A DNA stretch of 64,000 bases from Phormidesmis sp963710175 (GTDB taxonomy: Bacteria > Cyanobacteriota > Cyanobacteriia > Phormidesmidales > Phormidesmidaceae): the NCBI GenBank assembly GCA_963710175.1, contig CAVPZC010000002.1, positions 248,001 to 312,000 of the forward strand, in the 5' to 3' direction. Positions 15,632-25,109 of the stretch are shown piece by piece. The notes below the pieces were generated by a model, which saw nothing but the letters and a program-made list of their open reading frames with translations, made no database searches and had not been told where the DNA came from. The translations under genes were made by a program, and so were the position numbers. Every line of letters begins with the position of its first letter. Within the stretch, counting starts at the first letter, position 1.

Positions 15632-17374
15632 ATGCTGAAATCGCCTTATCTCTTTGCTATTGGTGTATTAATAACTTTGTTGAGCTGGACTAGCACAGCT
15701 AGAGCCGATGAGAATATGTCACTGAGCTTCGCGCTACCGGCAGCAGGACGAGTGCAGGACAATTCTCAGGAGGTAGAAGAGGTAGTAGAACAGAAGACCA
15801 CAAAGACTGCGGAGACTGCGGAACAGCTCGTCCTACCAAAAGCTGAGGATTTGATTCGCTACTCGGATGCCTTACCGCCGCTGACGGAGACTCCAGCCGA
15901 AAGTAAGCCTGCTGCGCCGAAAGAAGACAGCATTGGGCTGAGCTTTGCCGATAGTGGCTTGCAGATGCCCATAGATGAAGGTGAGCAGGCAATCCAGAGG
16001 GAAGATGCTGAGGCTCCTGGAGCGAGCACAGCTATAGAGACCGATAGCAAAATCTCACCTGTCAGCGGTTCTAGTGTGGCGATCGCTCAGCCAGCAGAAA
16101 CCGCCTACAACACCCTCGGCCTAGACGATTGGATCTTCAACGGTGGCTCTAGCTCGCTCGTCGCCCGTACAGTGGGCAGCGCTGAAGGCACCCGCATGTC
16201 AGATGGCGGGAACACCCCGGCATACTACGGTCACACCGATCCGGGCAACGGCGTCTGGAACTTGGGCACCTTCTCATATCAGCACGGCGCTCGGAGCCCA
16301 GAAGAAGCCGATGAAAAGCAGCTCACCCGGCTGAGGTATCAGGGGCTTCAGCTTGAGGAAAAAGCCGCTGGTCTGGGGGTAAAGCTCTCCTTAGAAGCCA
16401 AGCTAAACGGCATCGACCTAGCTAACCAAGCTCCCTTAGCCGCCCTGGATCGAGGCGGCTACATAGAGCGCTTAGCCGAAGCCAATCGGTTGGGAATGCA
16501 GGGCGAAAAAGCCATTTTGTGGGCGCGTACCTACGCCTATATCGACCCGGATACGCAGACCTGGGATGCACCTGGCTTGGGCAACAATGTCTCCAGTATC
16601 AGCCAGGACCAGGAGCGGCGGGCAGTAGCGATCGCGCGAGCGCTACAGGCTTACCAATCCACTGAGACAGTGGGTGTAGATGGCCTAGCAGCGAGCATCA
16701 GCACCGATAGTCTAGATAGTGGGCCAGCGGTAACAGCCAGCCTATCAGCAGAGGAGGGCCTGCCGCCTCAGACGCTATCGGCGCAGGTTGAGGCTTATAT
16801 GGCGCTCTCATTTGGGCTACCGCCTGCTGGTGCACCTGCCGATGTACCCTCTGACGCAGAGGTGCTGGCTTCAATTGCGCCGTCAGCTTCTCCTGCTGCA
16901 ACAGCAGCGCCGTTACCAAGCAGACCGCTGAAGCTTGCCTTCAGCCCCGCCGATGCCGCTGTCGGTGCAGCGCCGAGCAGCTCTGAAGCCTTAGCAGAAC
17001 CTGAAGCCTCAACAGAAGGAACACCCGCTGAACTGGGTGTTTCCAGTCCCGACCCAGCTGTGTCCATTCCACCTGCTTCGGAAGCAGATGCCCCGACTCT
17101 ATTTGGCATAGAGCCCTCCGAAGACGACATCACAGACCTACCTGCGGACAGCGAGGATGCGGGCATTGAGGCTGCCTTTGAAAGGGCCGAGCAGGTTGAC
17201 AGTTCAACTGCTGACAGTTCAGCTGCTGACAACGAGGTGATAGCCGATACAGATCTGCCCATTCCCGCTGCTCTGACGCGCCCCCCTGAGAAAACCTACC
17301 AAGCAGCCCCTGGTCGCTTGCTGTGGAGCTACGAAGACAAGGTTATACAGCCAGAGGAAGGCCCTAAAAGGTAG
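15632..17374 (+). CDS. Large exported acidic protein with a conserved central domain
   Basis: 580 residues with a signal peptide (FAIGVLITLLSWTSTARA). The central part (about 165-345) is globular, with LGLDDWIFNGGSSSLVARTV, GSAEGTR, YYGHTDPGNGVWNLGTFSYQ and AILWARTYAYIDPDTQTWD. I have seen similar cyanobacterial hypothetical proteins but know no function; a muramidase-like fold would be a guess. The flanks are low complexity (Ala/Glu/Ser/Pro-rich). A short motif recurs through the protein (LSFALPAAG, LSFADSG, LSFGLPPAG, LAFSPADA), hinting at repeated binding elements. A hairpin without T run follows the stop. Confidence 0.7.
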   Translation: MLKSPYLFAIGVLITLLSWTSTARADENMSLSFALPAAGRVQDNSQEVEEVVEQKTTKTAETAEQLVLPKAEDLIRYSDALPPLTETPAESKPAAPKEDSIGLSFADSGLQMPIDEGEQAIQREDAEAPGASTAIETDSKISPVSGSSVAIAQPAETAYNTLGLDDWIFNGGSSSLVARTVGSAEGTRMSDGGNTPAYYGHTDPGNGVWNLGTFSYQHGARSPEEADEKQLTRLRYQGLQLEEKAAGLGVKLSLEAKLNGIDLANQAPLAALDRGGYIERLAEANRLGMQGEKAILWARTYAYIDPDTQTWDAPGLGNNVSSISQDQERRAVAIARALQAYQSTETVGVDGLAASISTDSLDSGPAVTASLSAEEGLPPQTLSAQVEAYMALSFGLPPAGAPADVPSDAEVLASIAPSASPAATAAPLPSRPLKLAFSPADAAVGAAPSSSEALAEPEASTEGTPAELGVSSPDPAVSIPPASEADAPTLFGIEPSEDDITDLPADSEDAGIEAAFERAEQVDSSTADSSAADNEVIADTDLPIPAALTRPPEKTYQAAPGRLLWSYEDKVIQPEEGPKR

Positions 17375-17378
17375 AGAT

Positions 17379-17407
17379 GGCTGCCAGCAGTGCCGCTACT
17401 GGCAGCC
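17379..17407 (+). terminator. Hairpin after the large exported protein gene
   Basis: A perfect 9-bp stem, GGCTGCCAG (17379-17387) with CTGGCAGCC (17399-17407), encloses an 11-base loop just after the stop codon at 17374. There is no T run after it, so termination efficiency is uncertain; many cyanobacterial terminators look like this. Confidence 0.5.
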
Positions 17408-17533
17408 GAAATAGACAATTTCTTGGCGTTCGAGCTAAGGTAGTAGTGACTATGATTTAGGACAGTGGCCAAAATGCTACTGGGGACCTAATGGGTAGTC
17501 TTTACCTTGTGGGCACTTGCCTTTATTCATGCT

Positions 17534-17977
17534 ATGCAACCATCTGCTGATATTTCGCCAATTGAATCGTTAGAAGATGCGATCGCACGATGTCAGTCAC
17601 TAGGGATGCGGCTCAGCCGTCAGCGTCGATACATTTTAGAGCTGCTGTGGCAAATCCAAGAGCATCTATCCGCTCGCGAGATTTACGACCGGCTAAACCA
17701 ACTTGGCAGGGAAATTGGCCACACTTCGGTCTACCAAAACTTAGAAGCCCTCTCTGAGCAAGGCATTATTGAATGCGTAGAGAGGGCAGATGGCCGCCTG
17801 TACGGGCACGTCAATTCACCCCACAGCCACGTTAATTGCACCGATACCCATCAGATTATCGACATCAATATTGAGCTGCCCGCAGCCGTGCTTCAGCAGG
17901 TAGAAGCTCAGACCGGTGTGAAAATCTCTGACTATCGGATAGATTTCTTTGGCACCAAAACAGGTGTCTCTAACTAG
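17534..17977 (+). CDS. perR: Fur-family repressor, PerR-type
   Basis: 147 residues from ATG 17534; an upstream TTG is possible. The winged-helix domain (about 20-90) includes LSRQRRYILELLWQIQEHLS and TSVYQNLEALSEQGIIECVE. The C-terminal dimer domain carries HVNSPHSHVNCTDTHQIIDI and ends DYRIDFFG, the pattern of cyanobacterial PerR proteins such as Synechocystis Slr1738, which respond to peroxide. The usual CxxC zinc pair is reduced to a single Cys (CTDT), so the structural zinc site is absent or different. The gene is monocistronic; a tiny membrane-peptide gene lies convergent to it. Confidence 0.82.
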   Translation: MQPSADISPIESLEDAIARCQSLGMRLSRQRRYILELLWQIQEHLSAREIYDRLNQLGREIGHTSVYQNLEALSEQGIIECVERADGRLYGHVNSPHSHVNCTDTHQIIDINIELPAAVLQQVEAQTGVKISDYRIDFFGTKTGVSN

Positions 17978-18020
17978 CTGTGATGACAAATTATTAGCAG
18001 GGCGACTCGGCAGCGTGCAG

Positions 18021-18095
18021 TCAACCGTTCAGCACTTCTTTGCTAAATGCCACCAGTATTACACCAAACATAATCGCAGCTAAAGCTAAATCCAT
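18021..18095 (-). CDS. Possible 24-residue membrane peptide with a strong ribosome-binding site
   Basis: On the minus strand TTTTAGGAGAGACCCC precedes an ATG at 18095, an AGGAG at good spacing. The frame encodes 24 residues: a hydrophobic span (LALAAIMFGVILVAF) after Met-Asp and a short polar tail (SKEVLNG). The layout is that of single-span subunits of photosynthetic or respiratory complexes, but the sequence does not match any I know (PetG, PetL, PetN, PsaM, PsbX and similar). It may be co-transcribed behind dnaN (gap of 200 bases). Confidence 0.5.
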   Translation of the reverse strand: MDLALAAIMFGVILVAFSKEVLNG

Positions 18096-18295
18096 GGGGT
18101 CTCTCCTAAAATTTATTTGGGACGTGTCTGGGCAAGCTGGCTGCGGCTACGCGTTCGCACACCGAGCAGCTTTGCGCCCATAGATAACGTACCTTAATCT
18201 ACCCAGCAGCACCCTTCACTAACGACATAGTTAATCAACATTTCTTGATTATTGTTTGTCCCTTTAAACTGCTCAAGAGCTGTAGCGACACTGTA

Positions 18296-19426
18296 CTAGC
18301 TGCGAATTTGTACTGGCATAACCAGATAGGTAATCTTAGTGCCGCCCAGAGGAGTCAGTACAGAAGGACTCGTCGCTGTGTTGCACTGGATTTGGATTTC
18401 AGCCGAGGGCAGCGCCTTGAGCCCGTCTAGCAGGTAGCGCACGTTGAAGGCAATCTCCAGGCTTTCACCTGTCACCTGGGCCGGGAGAGTTTCCAAACCG
18501 CTGCCGACTTCCTGCGCCTCGACCGATAGCGCCAGTGACTGACTCTCACTGTCAATCGAAAGCTTCACAATGTTATTGCGCTGGTCAGCCATGACCGCAA
18601 TTCGCTCTAGGGAGGCGACAAACTGCTTGCGGTCTATCGTCAGCTGCCGCTCAAACTGTTTAGGCAGCAGCTGACGGTAGTTGGGATACTGGCCCTCTAG
18701 CAGTCGGCTAGTAATTCGCTGCGGCCCCAGGTCAAACACAGCCTGAGTAGGATCCAGATGTAAGGCCACTGGCTCGCTGCTAGGGTAGGTCTGCAAAATC
18801 CGCTCCAGCTCCCGCAACGCCTTGCTAGGAATGGTGACATTTGTCTGTAGACTTGCTGCTCCGGCTTCGTCTAAGGTTTGAACAATCGCTAGCCGATGGC
18901 CGTCGGTAGCCGCAAATTCTAAGCTTTCGTCGTCAGCGGTTAGATGAACGCCGGTTAAAACCTGCTTGGTTTCGTCAGTGCTGGTCGCAAACAGTGCCCC
19001 TCTGAGACCTTCAATCAAAGCATCTGCCGAAATTTTCACCGTCTCTGCTGCGGCCACTTCGGGCAGGTTGGGATAGTCATCAGCGCTGAGCCCGCGCACC
19101 TGATAGCGTCCGGCTGAGCATGCCAGCGTAATTGCCAGTTCGTCATCGTCTTCGCTGATGTCGATGTCTTCGTTGGGCAATCGCGAGACGATGTCGCCGA
19201 GCAGCTTGGCTGGCAGGGTCAGGGCACCGCTTTCATCTACCTGAGCTGCAAAAGTTGTCTGGATCCCCAGCGTTTCATCAAAGCCGACGAGGGTTACCTG
19301 CTGCATATCGGTACTGGCTCTGACGAGCACATTGCCCAAGACAGGGCGACTAGGGCGCGATGGCACTGCCCGACTCACCAGCGAAAAGTGAGTGTTGAAA
19401 TCGGTTTGTGGGCAGCTAAATTTCAT
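18296..19426 (-). CDS. dnaN: DNA polymerase III beta subunit (sliding clamp)
   Basis: 376 residues from the MKFSCPQTDFNTHFSLVSRA start. Nine extra upstream in-frame codons are not typical of the family. Three repeated clamp domains are recognisable: RPVLGNVLVRASTDMQQVTL, then FATSTDETKQVLTGVHLTAD and FAATDGHRLAIV, then the third domain ending in TPLGGTKITYLVMPVQIRS, the canonical C-terminal M-P-(V/M) ending. The ring confers processivity on DNA polymerase III. It lies downstream of oriC and dnaA on the same strand, the arrangement found around many bacterial origins. Confidence 0.97.
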   Translation of the reverse strand: MKFSCPQTDFNTHFSLVSRAVPSRPSRPVLGNVLVRASTDMQQVTLVGFDETLGIQTTFAAQVDESGALTLPAKLLGDIVSRLPNEDIDISEDDDELAITLACSAGRYQVRGLSADDYPNLPEVAAAETVKISADALIEGLRGALFATSTDETKQVLTGVHLTADDESLEFAATDGHRLAIVQTLDEAGAASLQTNVTIPSKALRELERILQTYPSSEPVALHLDPTQAVFDLGPQRITSRLLEGQYPNYRQLLPKQFERQLTIDRKQFVASLERIAVMADQRNNIVKLSIDSESQSLALSVEAQEVGSGLETLPAQVTGESLEIAFNVRYLLDGLKALPSAEIQIQCNTATSPSVLTPLGGTKITYLVMPVQIRS

Positions 19427-19570
19427 CGCTGAGCGGGGGCTAATGGGGAGCAAGAAAGCGCTTTGAGATGCCCAATAGTATCACCCCGTTTGACCTATTC
19501 AACAGGGTGTTGTTCAGACAAAATTACGCTTGCTTTAAGACTGCTCTTTCTTTAGATATAAGTATTTAAA

Positions 19571-19583
19571 GTAGTAGTAGTAG
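19571..19583 (-). promoter_or_regulatory. DnaA-trio element of the origin unwinding site
   Basis: GTAGTAGTAGTAG on the plus strand reads CTACTACTACTAC on the minus strand. It sits directly between the outermost DnaA boxes (19587 onward) and the AT-rich stretch, as in the Bacillus subtilis basal unwinding system where DnaA extends from the boxes onto 3'-GAT-5' triplets to open the duplex. Four clean triplets are seen, with a 3-base AGG spacer to the first box. Confidence 0.7.
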
Positions 19584-19839
19584 AGGCTGTGGAAACTGTG
19601 GAAAACTGGGCTAATGTCTGAGTAGAAGTTGCTTTTAGCCTTTTCTATGCTGTGGAAAACCTGTGGAAAACGATAGGGTTTTTCCACAACCCCTGAAATG
19701 GCGGGATTCTTTTCCACAGGGCTCAATCGGTTTTCCGCAGGGTCTCCACAGGTTTTCCACAGGAAAACGGGGTTTTTCCACAGGAAAATCCTGCGTACGT
19801 TTAATTTTTCTTAACCTACCTGGTCGAATTTCTCCCTAC

Positions 19840-19870
19840 AAAAAGCGCCTCATCTCTACAGATAAGGCGG
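19840..19870 (-). terminator. Terminator of dnaA
   Basis: CGCCTCATC (19846-19854) pairs with GATAAGGCG (19861-19869), with one non-Watson-Crick position. On the minus strand the stem is followed by CTTTTTG. It lies 40 bases beyond the dnaA stop at 19909 and would keep dnaA transcripts out of the origin. Confidence 0.6.
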
Positions 19871-19908
19871 CTAGTCGTCGCTAGAGTTAGTGAAGCGTCA
19901 GCTGTTTG

Positions 19909-21270
19909 CTAGCTATTGGAGGAGAGGGTGATGCGATCGCTCACTTCACGCACCGTCTGCGCCAGGTTGAGGTCGCGCTTGATCAGCTGCGCAATTTTGT
20001 CGCAGCTATACATGACAGTTGTATGGTCTTTGCCGCCAAACTGCTCGCCAATTTTGGGCAGGCTCAAATCGGTGTGCTGACGCATCAGATACATGCCCAC
20101 CTGCCGGGCCAAGCTAATTTCGCGGCGCCGAGAGTTGCTTTTGAGATCTTCAACTGAGATTTTAAAAGCATCAGAGATGGACTTGATTACCGCTTTGGGC
20201 GAACATTCCATCCGCTCGGCGGGGGGATTGAGCACCGGCACCAGATTTTCGACCGTCATCGGCAGGCCAGAGATAGAGGTGTAGGCAATAGCTCGCGTCA
20301 GCGCTCCCTCTAGCTCACGGATATTGGTCACGTAGGAGGAGGCAATATACTCAGTCACGTCTCTTGAGAGCGATACCTGCTCATACTCTGCCTTCTTTTG
20401 CAAAATGGCCATGCGCGTCTCAAAGTCGGGCGACTGAATATCGGCAATCAGCCCCATCGAAAACCTGGAGCACAGCCGGTCTTGCAGCCGAGGAATTTTG
20501 TTGGGCGGGCGATCAGAAGCCAGCACAATTTGTTTGCCGGCCTCGTGGAGCGTATTGAAGGTATGAAAAAACTCTTCCTGAGTATATTCTTTGCCCTCAA
20601 TGAACTGGATATCATCCACCAATATGACATCTACCTCCCGATACTGCTCCCGAAAGCGCTGCATCGTATCGCGGCGAATAGAGGCGATCAGGTCGTTGGT
20701 AAACTGCTCAGTGGAGACATAGGCGACCCGCGCGTTTTGATTGCTCTCCAGGCGATAGTGGCCGATCGCCTGCATCAGATGGGTTTTACCCAACCCAACC
20801 CCGCCGCACAAAAACAGCGGATTAAACTCTCGCCCTGGCGATTCGGACACGGCCAGCGCCGCCGCGTGCGCCATGCGGTTGTTAGCCCCTACGACGAAGC
20901 GAGAAAAAATCGCTTTGGGGTTGAGATCTGAAGAGCCGCTGCCGTTTTTTTCAGCGCTGGCGGCCACTGCTGGTGTCGATAGGTAGGTGCTATCAGCCGG
21001 GGCAGAAACTTTAGGTGTTTCGTCGGTCACCGTAATTGATATCTCAACGGTGTGGCCCAATACCTCTGCTGCCACTTCAGAAATTTGAGCGAGGTAGTGC
21101 TTTCTCAGCCAGTTGCGGGCAAACGGATTGTCGGTGAGCAGCACCAGCTTCTGCTCAGAGAGCGTTTGAATCCGGGTGGGCTTGATCCAGGTTTCAAAGG
21201 TGGGGCTGCTTAGCTGACTTTCTAGCTTCGCTAAAACCTGGTTCCAAAGCTCTTCTTTTGCCTGAGCCAC
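19909..21270 (-). CDS. dnaA: Chromosomal replication initiator protein DnaA
   Basis: 453 residues with the four standard domains. Domain I starts ELWNQVLAKLESQLS; a short variable domain II follows. The AAA+ domain III has Walker A GGVGLGKTHLMQAIGH, Walker B VDVILVDDIQFIEGKEYTQE and sensor-type IVLASDRPPNKI. Domain IV has the DnaA-box-reading signature GKDHTTVMYSCDKI. It binds the boxes in the adjacent origin and opens DNA at oriC. ATG start. The gene is probably autoregulated through origin-proximal boxes. Confidence 0.98.
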   Translation of the reverse strand: MAQAKEELWNQVLAKLESQLSSPTFETWIKPTRIQTLSEQKLVLLTDNPFARNWLRKHYLAQISEVAAEVLGHTVEISITVTDETPKVSAPADSTYLSTPAVAASAEKNGSGSSDLNPKAIFSRFVVGANNRMAHAAALAVSESPGREFNPLFLCGGVGLGKTHLMQAIGHYRLESNQNARVAYVSTEQFTNDLIASIRRDTMQRFREQYREVDVILVDDIQFIEGKEYTQEEFFHTFNTLHEAGKQIVLASDRPPNKIPRLQDRLCSRFSMGLIADIQSPDFETRMAILQKKAEYEQVSLSRDVTEYIASSYVTNIRELEGALTRAIAYTSISGLPMTVENLVPVLNPPAERMECSPKAVIKSISDAFKISVEDLKSNSRRREISLARQVGMYLMRQHTDLSLPKIGEQFGGKDHTTVMYSCDKIAQLIKRDLNLAQTVREVSDRITLSSNS

Positions 21271-21736
21271 CGATCCGCCTCGATAGTTTTCTTCGGGTCT
21301 ATTATTTGGGTCTAATAGGGGTGAGTGCCAGCTAGCGCGTTGGGGCCAGTCGTATGCCGGCTCTCATGCCGGTTTTATAGATATTCAGCACTCCTGCTGA
21401 TTTGTAGGTATTCCGACGCCATAAAATGGGACTCAGCTGTACAAAAGGGCAGCTAAGCGCAGAAGGTCTAGGGACTTACTAGAGTACTAGATATAGCGTC
21501 TCGAAAGGAAAGAGAAATCTGTATATGTGGTGATTGACAAGGCCTGGCGGGGAGCGATCACAAAAAATACTCTGGGTTGGTGGCGCTCTGACAATTTACA
21601 AGGAGACATTTAACGAAACTGTCACTGCTGAACATCACAGTCTTTTCGGTGATCTGCTAGAACAAAAAAGCCGGGATAGCGCGATCGCTCCTCATAAGAG
21701 CAGCCCAGAAAATCGTAACTGACAATAAGGTGAAGT
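21271..21736. other. Divergent intergenic region between dnaA and the HtrA protease gene
   Basis: This 466-base stretch holds the upstream regions of two divergent genes. Visible elements are a short direct repeat, ATGCCGG (21354-21360 and 21367-21373), a HIP1 octamer (21681-21688), and a TTGACA hexamer at 21535-21540 that could be a -35 box, with no convincing -10. No RNA gene and no open frame with support is seen. Confidence 0.4.
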
Positions 21737-23038
<1,302 letters not shown>

Positions 23039-23238
23039 CGCTGATCGCCCTCAACATGGAGCCTCTCTCAATATAGAGCCTCATCGATTGGCCAGATTTC
23101 GCTTTATTGTTGGGCGGTGCTGACTGTGTGTTTTAGGGGCGGCTTTCTTGTTTTTCTCCACGAGTGGTTTTTGGGATGCTCCCGATGGGTAACTGGCTAA
23201 CTTTCGCTAAACTGTTACCGATAGCAACGGTTCGCACA

Positions 23239-23769
23239 ATGGCCAAAATACTAGAAGTAGCAGAGCTGGGCAATGCGGTGTTGCGATCACCCACCCGCCC
23301 CATTCAAAATATTCAAGCTCCCGCCGTCCAAAAACTCATAGACAACCTCATTAAAACCACAACCAAGGCCAACGGTGTCGGCATTGCTGCTCCTCAAGTC
23401 TCTGAGAGCCTACAGCTATTTATCGTCGCCTCGCGGCCAAACCTGCGCTATCTGCATGCGCCCGTCATGGAACCCACACCCATGATCAATCCGCAGATCA
23501 TCGCCTATTCAGATGAGCAGCTCGAAGACTGGGAAGGCTGTCTGAGCGTGCCGGGCCTGCGAGGAAAGGTGAAGCGCTCAAAAGAAATCGAAATCATCTA
23601 CACCGACCGTCATGGCCAGCAGCACCAGAAAGTCTTCACCGACTTTGTTGCCCGCATCGTTCAGCATGAGTACGATCACGTCAACGGCAAAGTCTTTTTA
23701 GACCGCGTAGAAAGTACGTTAGATCTGATGAGTGAAGCCGAATATCATTCGCAGATTGTCTGCGGCTGA
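23239..23769 (+). CDS. def: Peptide deformylase
   Basis: 176 residues from ATG 23239 (MAKILEVAELGNAVLRSP); an upstream frame adds 25 unlikely residues. All three metal/catalytic motifs are present: GVGIAAPQVS, EGCLSVPG (metal Cys) and QHEYDHVNGKVFLDR (metal His pair and catalytic Glu). The enzyme removes the formyl group from nascent proteins. The spacing of motifs and the C-terminal residues fit a bacterial deformylase; cyanobacteria often have two forms. It lies 25 bases before the Uma2 gene, so the two may be co-transcribed. Confidence 0.95.
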   Translation: MAKILEVAELGNAVLRSPTRPIQNIQAPAVQKLIDNLIKTTTKANGVGIAAPQVSESLQLFIVASRPNLRYLHAPVMEPTPMINPQIIAYSDEQLEDWEGCLSVPGLRGKVKRSKEIEIIYTDRHGQQHQKVFTDFVARIVQHEYDHVNGKVFLDRVESTLDLMSEAEYHSQIVCG

Positions 23770-23793
23770 CGCTACTGAATCTTTGGAGTGAAA

Positions 23794-24453
23794 ATGATGG
23801 CCACGCTTCAGGTGAGGCAAATTAGGATACCCGAGGGACAGACCCTTGAGATCAATGAAATAAGCTGGTCTGAACTAGAGGCCATTTTGCAAGACTTGGG
23901 CGAGAAACGAAATACTCGCATTGCCTATAGTGATGGAACGTTATCTATTGTGGCACCGCTACCCGAGCATGAAGTAGATAAAGTTTGTATTGGTGAGTGT
24001 GTAAAAGTTCTGTTTGATGAACTGGAGATAGACTACACCTCATACGGTTCTACAACGTTCAAAAACCAGGGGATGAGTAAAGCCGTTGAACCCGATGACT
24101 GCTTCTACCTGCAATACGCGGATCGCATGGCAGGTCAGCAACGAATAGATCTAGCAGTCGATCCACCGCCAGAATTTGCTATTGAGGTTGACCTGACCTC
24201 CAAAACGCAGTTAGAGGCATCTCAGGGGCTGGGTGTCGCCGAGCTATGGCGCTATGATGCCGGACGGTTGCGCATTGACTGCTTACGCGATGGTGAATAC
24301 GTCGAGGCCGAGGAAAGTCCTTTGTTTCCTGATTGGCCCATTAAGGAAGCCGTTGAGCAATATATCAGACAGGCAAAAGCAACTAACCAACGCAAAGCAA
24401 AGAAAGAGTTTCGTCAGTGGGTTACGACCAGAATCACAGCTACCTCTGGCTAA
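23794..24453 (+). CDS. Uma2-family (DUF820) putative nuclease
   Basis: 219 residues from ATG 23794, preceded by GGAG at 6-base spacing. The PD-(D/E)xK-like Uma2 fold is recognised from ITYSDGTLSIVAP-type (here RIAYSDGTLSIVAPLPEHEV), KAVEPDDCFYL, RIDLAVDPPPEFAIEVDLTS, and GVAELWRYD. These families are hugely expanded in cyanobacteria; most members are of unknown role and many may be inactive or mobile-derived nucleases. The E-V-D core (FAIEVD) and the DPPPEF motif are intact. The C-terminal Lys/Arg-rich helix (AKATNQRKAKKEFRQW) is extra. Confidence 0.88.
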   Translation: MMATLQVRQIRIPEGQTLEINEISWSELEAILQDLGEKRNTRIAYSDGTLSIVAPLPEHEVDKVCIGECVKVLFDELEIDYTSYGSTTFKNQGMSKAVEPDDCFYLQYADRMAGQQRIDLAVDPPPEFAIEVDLTSKTQLEASQGLGVAELWRYDAGRLRIDCLRDGEYVEAEESPLFPDWPIKEAVEQYIRQAKATNQRKAKKEFRQWVTTRITATSG

Positions 24454-24458
24454 AGACT

Positions 24459-25109
24459 TTAAACACTTGTTAGGTTTTCTACCCGCTCCAACCACATATG
24501 AAAATAACGGCACTCTTTTCGGATGATGTCTATCCCAATATCCTGTGCAATGAGTGGCCCGTCAACGGGTTTCTTATAGTGCGGACAAAGTTTGATAATC
24601 CTTTTAGAAGGAGCGGTATTCTCGCCACCGTTGACATGTTCGGGCGTCTCGAAGGATTTCCGCTCAGATTGCAAGGCATTGACGATGCTCTCTGCAAAAT
24701 AGTTTGAAAATTTGGTTGGGCCGCTGTACAAAATGGCCTCAAATTCATGCACCATTAGATTGGCAAAGAAGTTTTGTTGCTCGATATCGCGATCCATTTG
24801 CTGCTGGATGTAGTGGGCTTTCTTGAAAGGATCAGAGAGATTTAGGGCGTTTTCAAAACCCGGAAAGCTTGAAGGAAGGCGAAATAAGTCAAACAGAGTA
24901 GTTACATAGGCTTTTCGATCTTCTTTGCATTTAATGTCAATCTGACGTTTGATTTTTGGGTAACTGACCAAACCACCTTTGCTCTGCGAGCTAGTTCTGA
25001 CCAGGATTGCATTGGGATAGATTTTCTTCTCCAACCAGTAAGGCGCTAGGACAGACCTGACGAATGTTTCTTCGGTTTGACCCTCCACAAAAATGTTCAG
25101 CCGCGTCAC
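24459..25109 (-). CDS. DUF4276-family protein, probable TOPRIM-like nuclease
   Basis: 216 residues beginning MTRLNIFVEGQTEETFVRSV. The VEGQTEE stretch and the later HEFEAILYS are the conserved acidic elements of DUF4276, which is thought to have a TOPRIM-type metal-binding fold. It starts inside the ATPase gene (ATGA overlap, 25106-25109), so the two are translationally coupled and are likely to work as one system. ATPase plus TOPRIM pairs of this kind (OLD-like, PARIS-like) are anti-phage defence modules; the assignment here is by analogy. The region is more AT-rich than its neighbours. Confidence 0.75.
   Translation of the reverse strand: MTRLNIFVEGQTEETFVRSVLAPYWLEKKIYPNAILVRTSSQSKGGLVSYPKIKRQIDIKCKEDRKAYVTTLFDLFRLPSSFPGFENALNLSDPFKKAHYIQQQMDRDIEQQNFFANLMVHEFEAILYSGPTKFSNYFAESIVNALQSERKSFETPEHVNGGENTAPSKRIIKLCPHYKKPVDGPLIAQDIGIDIIRKECRYFHMWLERVENLTSV

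Larger units (their letters stand above)
19427..19908. other. oriC: Chromosomal replication origin oriC (dnaA-dnaN intergenic)
   Basis: The space between dnaA and dnaN holds a dense array of DnaA boxes. CTGTGGAAA-type boxes lie at 19587-19595, 19596-19604, 19650-19658 and 19661-19669. TTTTCCACA-type boxes lie at 19680-19688, 19710-19718, 19753-19761 and 19774-19782, with near-matches at 19731-19739 and 19742-19750. The two orientations face each other across about 19675. On the dnaN side lies an AT-rich stretch (CTTTCTTTAGATATAAGTAT, 19546-19565) next to a TAG-triplet run. This matches the origin layout DnaA boxes - trio - AT-rich unwinding region. Confidence 0.9.

Noticed and set aside
20398..20931. 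177-codon plus-strand frame within dnaA
   Set aside because: Antisense shadow of a highly conserved gene.
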